Below are positions 25,784-28,693 of a DNA stretch of 28,693 bases, piece by piece. The stretch comes from an uncultured Eubacteriales bacterium (GTDB lineage Bacteria; Bacillota; Clostridia; Oscillospirales; CAG-272), in assembly GCA_900546695.1 (NCBI GenBank), contig URDX01000024.1:1-28693 (forward strand). Direction: 5' to 3'. A program made the translations under genes and the position numbers. The notes below the pieces were generated by a model. That model was given only the letters and a program-made list of their open reading frames with translations. It was not told the DNA's origin and made no database searches. Each line of letters opens with the position of its first letter. The first letter of the stretch is position 1.

Positions 25784-27652
25784 TTATTCCTCCGTGCTCT
25801 GAGCCCCCGTATAGCTCTCCGCCTGCGCGCGGAACATTTCGGCATATCTGCCGCCGCGCCGCATCAGCTCCTCATGACTGCCGTATTCCCCGACAACGCC
25901 GTCCTCGATGAGAACGACCTTATCAGCCGAGACGGCGGACGAGAGACGGTGCGAGATAAATATCATCGTCTTGCCCTCGCATGCGCTGTACATCTGTCTG
26001 TACAGCTCGCGCTCTGCGAGCGGGTCAAGCGCGGAGGAGGGCTCATCGAGAATGACTATCGGACTGCCGTGCGCGTAGACCGATGCGATGGCAAGCATCT
26101 GCGACTGTCCGCCCGACAGCACAAGCCCGTCCTCGCTGAATTCGCGCGTCATCTGAGTGTACATACCGTCGGGGAGCTCGGATATCTTATCCCATATCCC
26201 CGCGCGGCGCAGTGCATCCTCGACAATCGCCTCATCGCCGTCGCGCATAGGTCTGCCGAGAACATTTTCGGCGACCGACAGCGCAAACTGCTTATAATCC
26301 TGAAATACAACGCCGAACAGGCGGCGATAGCTCTTCAGCTCATACTCTCGGATATCGCGCCCGCCGAGCGTTATAACTCCCGACGACGGGTCATACAGCC
26401 GCATCAGCAGCTTCACGAGCGTCGTCTTTCCCGCGCCGTTGTAGCCGACGACGGCAATACGCTCGCCCTCCTTTATTTTAAGGTCGATGCCGCGCAGCGT
26501 GTCTGCCTCCGCGCCGCCGTAACGGAAGGTAACGCCGTGCAGCTCTATATCGCCCGGGCGCGCCTCCTCGCCGTCGGCGTTGCCGTCAACGCGGTCCTTG
26601 CGCTCGATAAAGTCCCGCCAATCCTGATATGCATAGCATATCCTCTGCATGTACGAGATCGTACCGCCTATGCTCTGCACGTCCTGTGAGATGGCGGAGA
26701 TGCTGTTCAGCACCACAAGACAGTCGCCGAGCGTTACGGTATTTGACACGAGCGCGCGGTATATCGTGTAAACCTGAGCGCCCGTGACCGACAGCAGCTG
26801 ACCGCCGAACATTATCGCGAACTGCAGCAGCGCTATCCTAACGCCCTGCGTGCGCATGACGTGAAGCAGCTGTCCCACCGACTCGCGGAAGCGGTCGAAC
26901 ATGACGTTCTTTATGTTGGTCAGACGCAGCTCCTTTGCGTATTCGCGCTGATAAAACACGCGCTGAACATAGTCGCGCTTGCGGTAGAGCTCGGATTTTT
27001 CAACGTCGTAAACGCGCTCGAGCACACCCATCTTCTTGCGCAGAAAATTGAACACCACGGGAACAAATGCAAATATGAACAAAACGGGGTCGATGGTCAG
27101 CGCAAGCCATGACGAAAGTCCGAGATTGACTATCATGCAGACGGTGCCGATAAACCAATATCTCGCCCACTCTATCGAGCCTACGCCGCCCGATACCGCA
27201 CGCCCGAACAGCGCGTACATCGAGGGATCCTCGTAGTTTGCGATATCCGATGTCAGCGCGCGGCGGTATATTATGGAGTTCATCCGCCGCTCCCCGACCT
27301 TGTCGAGAACGGTATGGATACAGCCCCAGTAGACATCCCGCAGCACCGATATGACAAGATACAGCCCGAGCATGACCGAAACGTATACTATCAGCTCGCT
27401 TATCGGGCGCTGCTCCATCAGCCCGTCAACTATAACCTTCAGCATGTATGTAAATGAGAAAAAGCTTATAACGGTATCAAGCACGCGCAGCACAAGCTCG
27501 CTGAAAAACTTTTCGGGGTGGTAGCGTATGCCCATAAAGAGAGCACGGAAAAGGTTTCCGAACTTAAGCTTCGGTTTATTTGCGCGCTGCTCCGCGCGCT
27601 GTCTCTTGCGCTCCGCCCGCTTTTCACGTCTGTTCTTTGCAGTTTCGCTCAT
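25784..27652 (-). CDS. ABC exporter half-transporter (TMD-NBD), copy 3 of 3
   Basis: The first gene of the ABC run. A very basic N-terminus (1-30, Lys/Arg-rich) precedes the membrane domain (helices about 55-75, 88-110, 165-205, 272-325). Walker A is GYNGAGKT (403-410), the Q-loop is FQDYKQFA (Q451), the signature is LSGGQ (512-516), Walker B is VILDE (533-537), followed by LDPLAEREL, and the H-loop is FISHR (H568). After the signature it reads SQMLAIAS, where most exporters have an Arg at the end of this helix. The start ATG 27650-27652 (MSETAKN) is chosen because GGGAGA lies 7 nt before it; the ATG at 27667 lies upstream of that site. A promoter lies at 27726-27754. It closely resembles copy 2 and may form a heterodimer with it; the substrate is unknown. 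Confidence 0.93.
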   Translation of the reverse strand: MSETAKNRREKRAERKRQRAEQRANKPKLKFGNLFRALFMGIRYHPEKFFSELVLRVLDTVISFFSFTYMLKVIVDGLMEQRPISELIVYVSVMLGLYLVISVLRDVYWGCIHTVLDKVGERRMNSIIYRRALTSDIANYEDPSMYALFGRAVSGGVGSIEWARYWFIGTVCMIVNLGLSSWLALTIDPVLFIFAFVPVVFNFLRKKMGVLERVYDVEKSELYRKRDYVQRVFYQREYAKELRLTNIKNVMFDRFRESVGQLLHVMRTQGVRIALLQFAIMFGGQLLSVTGAQVYTIYRALVSNTVTLGDCLVVLNSISAISQDVQSIGGTISYMQRICYAYQDWRDFIERKDRVDGNADGEEARPGDIELHGVTFRYGGAEADTLRGIDLKIKEGERIAVVGYNGAGKTTLVKLLMRLYDPSSGVITLGGRDIREYELKSYRRLFGVVFQDYKQFALSVAENVLGRPMRDGDEAIVEDALRRAGIWDKISELPDGMYTQMTREFSEDGLVLSGGQSQMLAIASVYAHGSPIVILDEPSSALDPLAERELYRQMYSACEGKTMIFISHRLSSAVSADKVVLIEDGVVGEYGSHEELMRRGGRYAEMFRAQAESYTGAQSTEE

Positions 27653-27725
27653 TCGTTTGTCTCCCATACGATAGATTCTTCATTATATTCATCGTCTTAC
27701 GGCGGTTTTAATATTCATCAATACA

Positions 27726-27754
27726 ATGATAACATATAATATTCATTTTGTAAA
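27726..27754 (-). promoter_or_regulatory. Sigma-A-like promoter of the ABC exporter run
   Basis: On the minus strand, TTTACA (27749-27754) is 17 bp from TATCAT (27726-27731). ATATTCAT (plus strand) occurs at 27739-27746 in the spacer, and again at 27711-27718 and 27685-27692 downstream, so regulator sites are possible. Confidence 0.6.
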
Positions 27755-27854
27755 TAAGTTTGCGGTTAATTTTTACAGAAAATGCGATATTTTTGTCGGA
27801 GAATTAATTTTTGCCGCCGACCGTCTGTCGAACAATGTCGAATTTCAAGCATAT

Positions 27855-27885
27855 AAAAAAGACGCGATGTCCGAGACATCGCGTC
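27855..27885 (-). terminator. Rho-independent terminator for transcripts coming from the ABC ATPase side
   Basis: GACGCGATGTC (27861-27871) and GACATCGCGTC (27875-27885) form a perfect 11-bp stem with a 3-base loop. Reading the minus strand, a six-base T-run (27855-27860) follows directly. It separates the truncated ATPase unit from the ABC exporter run. Confidence 0.88.
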
Positions 27886-28009
27886 ACAAAAAGCCGATAA
27901 TTATCCTGTCAGGGAAATTTGATAGGGCTTCATCAGTCTTGCCGATTCGGATGGAGAAAAAATAATTTGGCTGCAGATTTTTTAGTTTCCAACAACCCCT
28001 CCGCTTCGC

Positions 28010-28042
28010 TGCGCTCAGCACCTCCCCTTACACAGGGGAGGC
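28010..28042. repeat. Short GC-rich palindromic intergenic repeat
   Basis: CCTCCCCT (28021-28028) and AGGGGAGG (28034-28041) are perfect inverted repeats around TACAC, preceded by CTTCGCTGCGCTCAGCA. Repeats of this type are scattered between genes in many gut Clostridia. It is distinct from the larger structured modules, though both carry CTCCCC/GGGGAG ends. Confidence 0.7.
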
Positions 28043-28066
28043 TTTCTACTTGCAGCTTTTTTTGCA

Positions 28067-28397
28067 TTATCCGCCTAACTTTAAGCTAATTTCAAGTATC
28101 GTTGAGCATTTTTGTTTTGTGCTTTTTCGTATCACAGAGAACCTTATAGGTCTGTGCTGTTTTGGGCTCGCGGGGACTCGGGGAGAGATAAAAAAGATGC
28201 AGAATCGTCGAAAACCGCCTCGTCGCCGTACTGGCGTACGGCAGAGACGGTTTTCGGCGGTAGAAAAAGCGAAAACATAAAACTTCATGCAGGAATCCGT
28301 AAGGATTCCAACCCCTTATCTGCCATATGGGACATGCTAAAACTCAATTATAATAATCTGTTTTCGCTTTTTCGGTCTGCGCTTTTTTAGCCTACCC
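28067..28397. repeat. Structured intergenic repeat, single-module copy with flank
   Basis: The flank 28067-28179 matches 23335-23450. The module starts at GGGGAGAGATAAAA (28180). The outer stem pairs AAAAAAG and GCAGA (28190-28203) with TCTGCGCTTTTTT (28376-28388). The 5' hairpin pairs CGAAAACCG (28209-28217) with CGGTTTTCG (28248-28256), with inner GCCGTAC/GTACGGC. The long stem pairs AAAAAGCGAAAACA (28264-28277) with TGTTTTCGCTTTTT (28359-28372). The cap is GGAATCC-gtaa-GGATTCC (28292-28309). The 5' half resembles module A and the 3' half module B, as if the copy at 23.5 kb had gained an extra middle. It ends 4 nt from the stop codon of the ABC ATPase. Confidence 0.85.
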
Positions 28398-28401
28398 GAG
28401 T

Positions 28402-28693
28402 TCATTCACCGAGCAGTATCCTGTCGGTCGCAAGCGACTCTCCCGCCGCATTGCGGAATAGCTCCATCAGCGCAGGCACGGTCAGCTTTTTCTTTTCGTC
28501 GCCGCTTGCATCAAAGATGATGCGTCCCTTATTCATCATGATAAGGCGGTCGCCGAGGTCGATAGCCGACTGCATGTTATGCGTTACCATCATGCAGGTC
28601 AGCCTCTGCTCAGACACCGTTTTTTTCGTGATATCGAGCACCTTTTCGGCGGTAGCGGGGTCGAGCGCGGCGGTGTGCTCGTCGAGCAGCAGC
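28402..28693 (-). CDS. ABC transporter ATPase, 5'-truncated by window end (TrpZ/COG1101-like)
   Basis: Only the last 96 residues are in the window. They begin inside Walker B (LLLDEHTAALDP), then the H-loop MVTHN and a C-terminal segment ending RILLGE. The His after the catalytic Glu (DEHTAALDP) is typical of the ATPase of uptake systems that pair with a TrpX-like binding protein and a permease, unlike the exporter ATPases to the left. Those partner genes would lie to the right, outside the window. The stop TGA is at 28402-28404, and the structured repeat starts 4 nt later. Confidence 0.88.
   Translation of the reverse strand, partial: LLLDEHTAALDPATAEKVLDITKKTVSEQRLTCMMVTHNMQSAIDLGDRLIMMNKGRIIFDASGDEKKKLTVPALMELFRNAAGESLATDRILLGE

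Larger units (their letters stand above)
27653..28401. other. Long intergenic region between ABC copy 3 and the truncated ABC ATPase
   Basis: No credible gene. From left to right it holds the ABC promoter with three ATATTCAT motifs (27685-27754), a terminator (27855-27885), and an undefined AT-rich stretch. These are followed by a short GGGGAGG palindromic repeat (28010-28042) and a full structured-repeat copy with its flank (28067-28397). Confidence 0.7.

Noticed and set aside
27653..27667. Earlier ATG for ABC copy 3
   Set aside because: The GGGAGA ribosome site lies downstream of it and correctly spaced for the ATG at 27652.
27726..27965. Plus-strand 79-codon frame
   Set aside because: It crosses the ABC promoter and the strong minus-strand terminator, has no ribosome site, and its composition follows the intergenic DNA.
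28067..28288. Minus-strand 73-codon frame
   Set aside because: Repeat-derived, as above; no ribosome site and no recognisable protein.

Overview
The window reads as a chromosomal segment of a low-GC-phylum but GC-rich Gram-positive, most likely a gut-type member of the Clostridia. The evidence is the nusB - xseA - xseB - ispA - tlyA - argR - recN gene order, which is the Bacillus/Clostridium arrangement, together with WhiA, RqcH, a DnaE1-type polymerase, strong G-rich Shine-Dalgarno sites and dispersed GGGGAGG-type intergenic repeats. Family or genus cannot be fixed from the sequence alone. No rRNA, tRNA, CRISPR array, transposase or phage gene was seen.

Layout. Positions 59-18341 are almost entirely minus-strand housekeeping genes. 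In transcription order (right to left) these are nusB, a TsaD/Kae1 paralog, xseA, xseB, ispA, tlyA, nadK, argR, recN, tyrS, murB, whiA, dnaE and a class A penicillin-binding protein. A perfect-consensus sigma-A promoter (TTGACA-17-TATAAT) lies about 180 nt upstream of nusB and probably drives the first block. Compared with Bacillus, folD and dxs are missing, nadK has been added, and a TsaD paralog sits where folD would be. Divergently, a GNAT acetyltransferase and rqcH are read on the plus strand (18.7-21.3 kb). The right part (21.5-27.7 kb) holds three consecutive minus-strand half-size ABC exporters of one subfamily. The window ends inside an ABC ATPase of the DEHTAALDP (TrpZ/COG1101-like) type.

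The most interesting non-coding content is an intergenic repeat of about 210-220 bp. There are two tandem modules at 23451-23890, one at 28180-28397, and module ends at 1-59. Each complete module folds on paper into the same multi-branched structure: an outer stem, a 5' nested hairpin, and a long stem capped by a small hairpin. The copies differ in sequence, but the differences are compensatory, so pairing is kept. In all three places the repeat starts 0-5 nt from, or even overlaps, the stop codon of the minus-strand gene before it. I know no named family with this architecture. A second, different short palindromic repeat lies at 28010-28042.

How the genes work together: the main block combines transcription antitermination (nusB), DNA repair (xseAB, recN), prenyl diphosphate synthesis (ispA), rRNA methylation (tlyA), NADP supply (nadK), arginine control (argR), tRNA charging (tyrS), cell wall synthesis (murB, PBP), division control (whiA) and replication (dnaE). 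RqcH is ribosome rescue. The ABC exporters have no visible substrate gene in the window.
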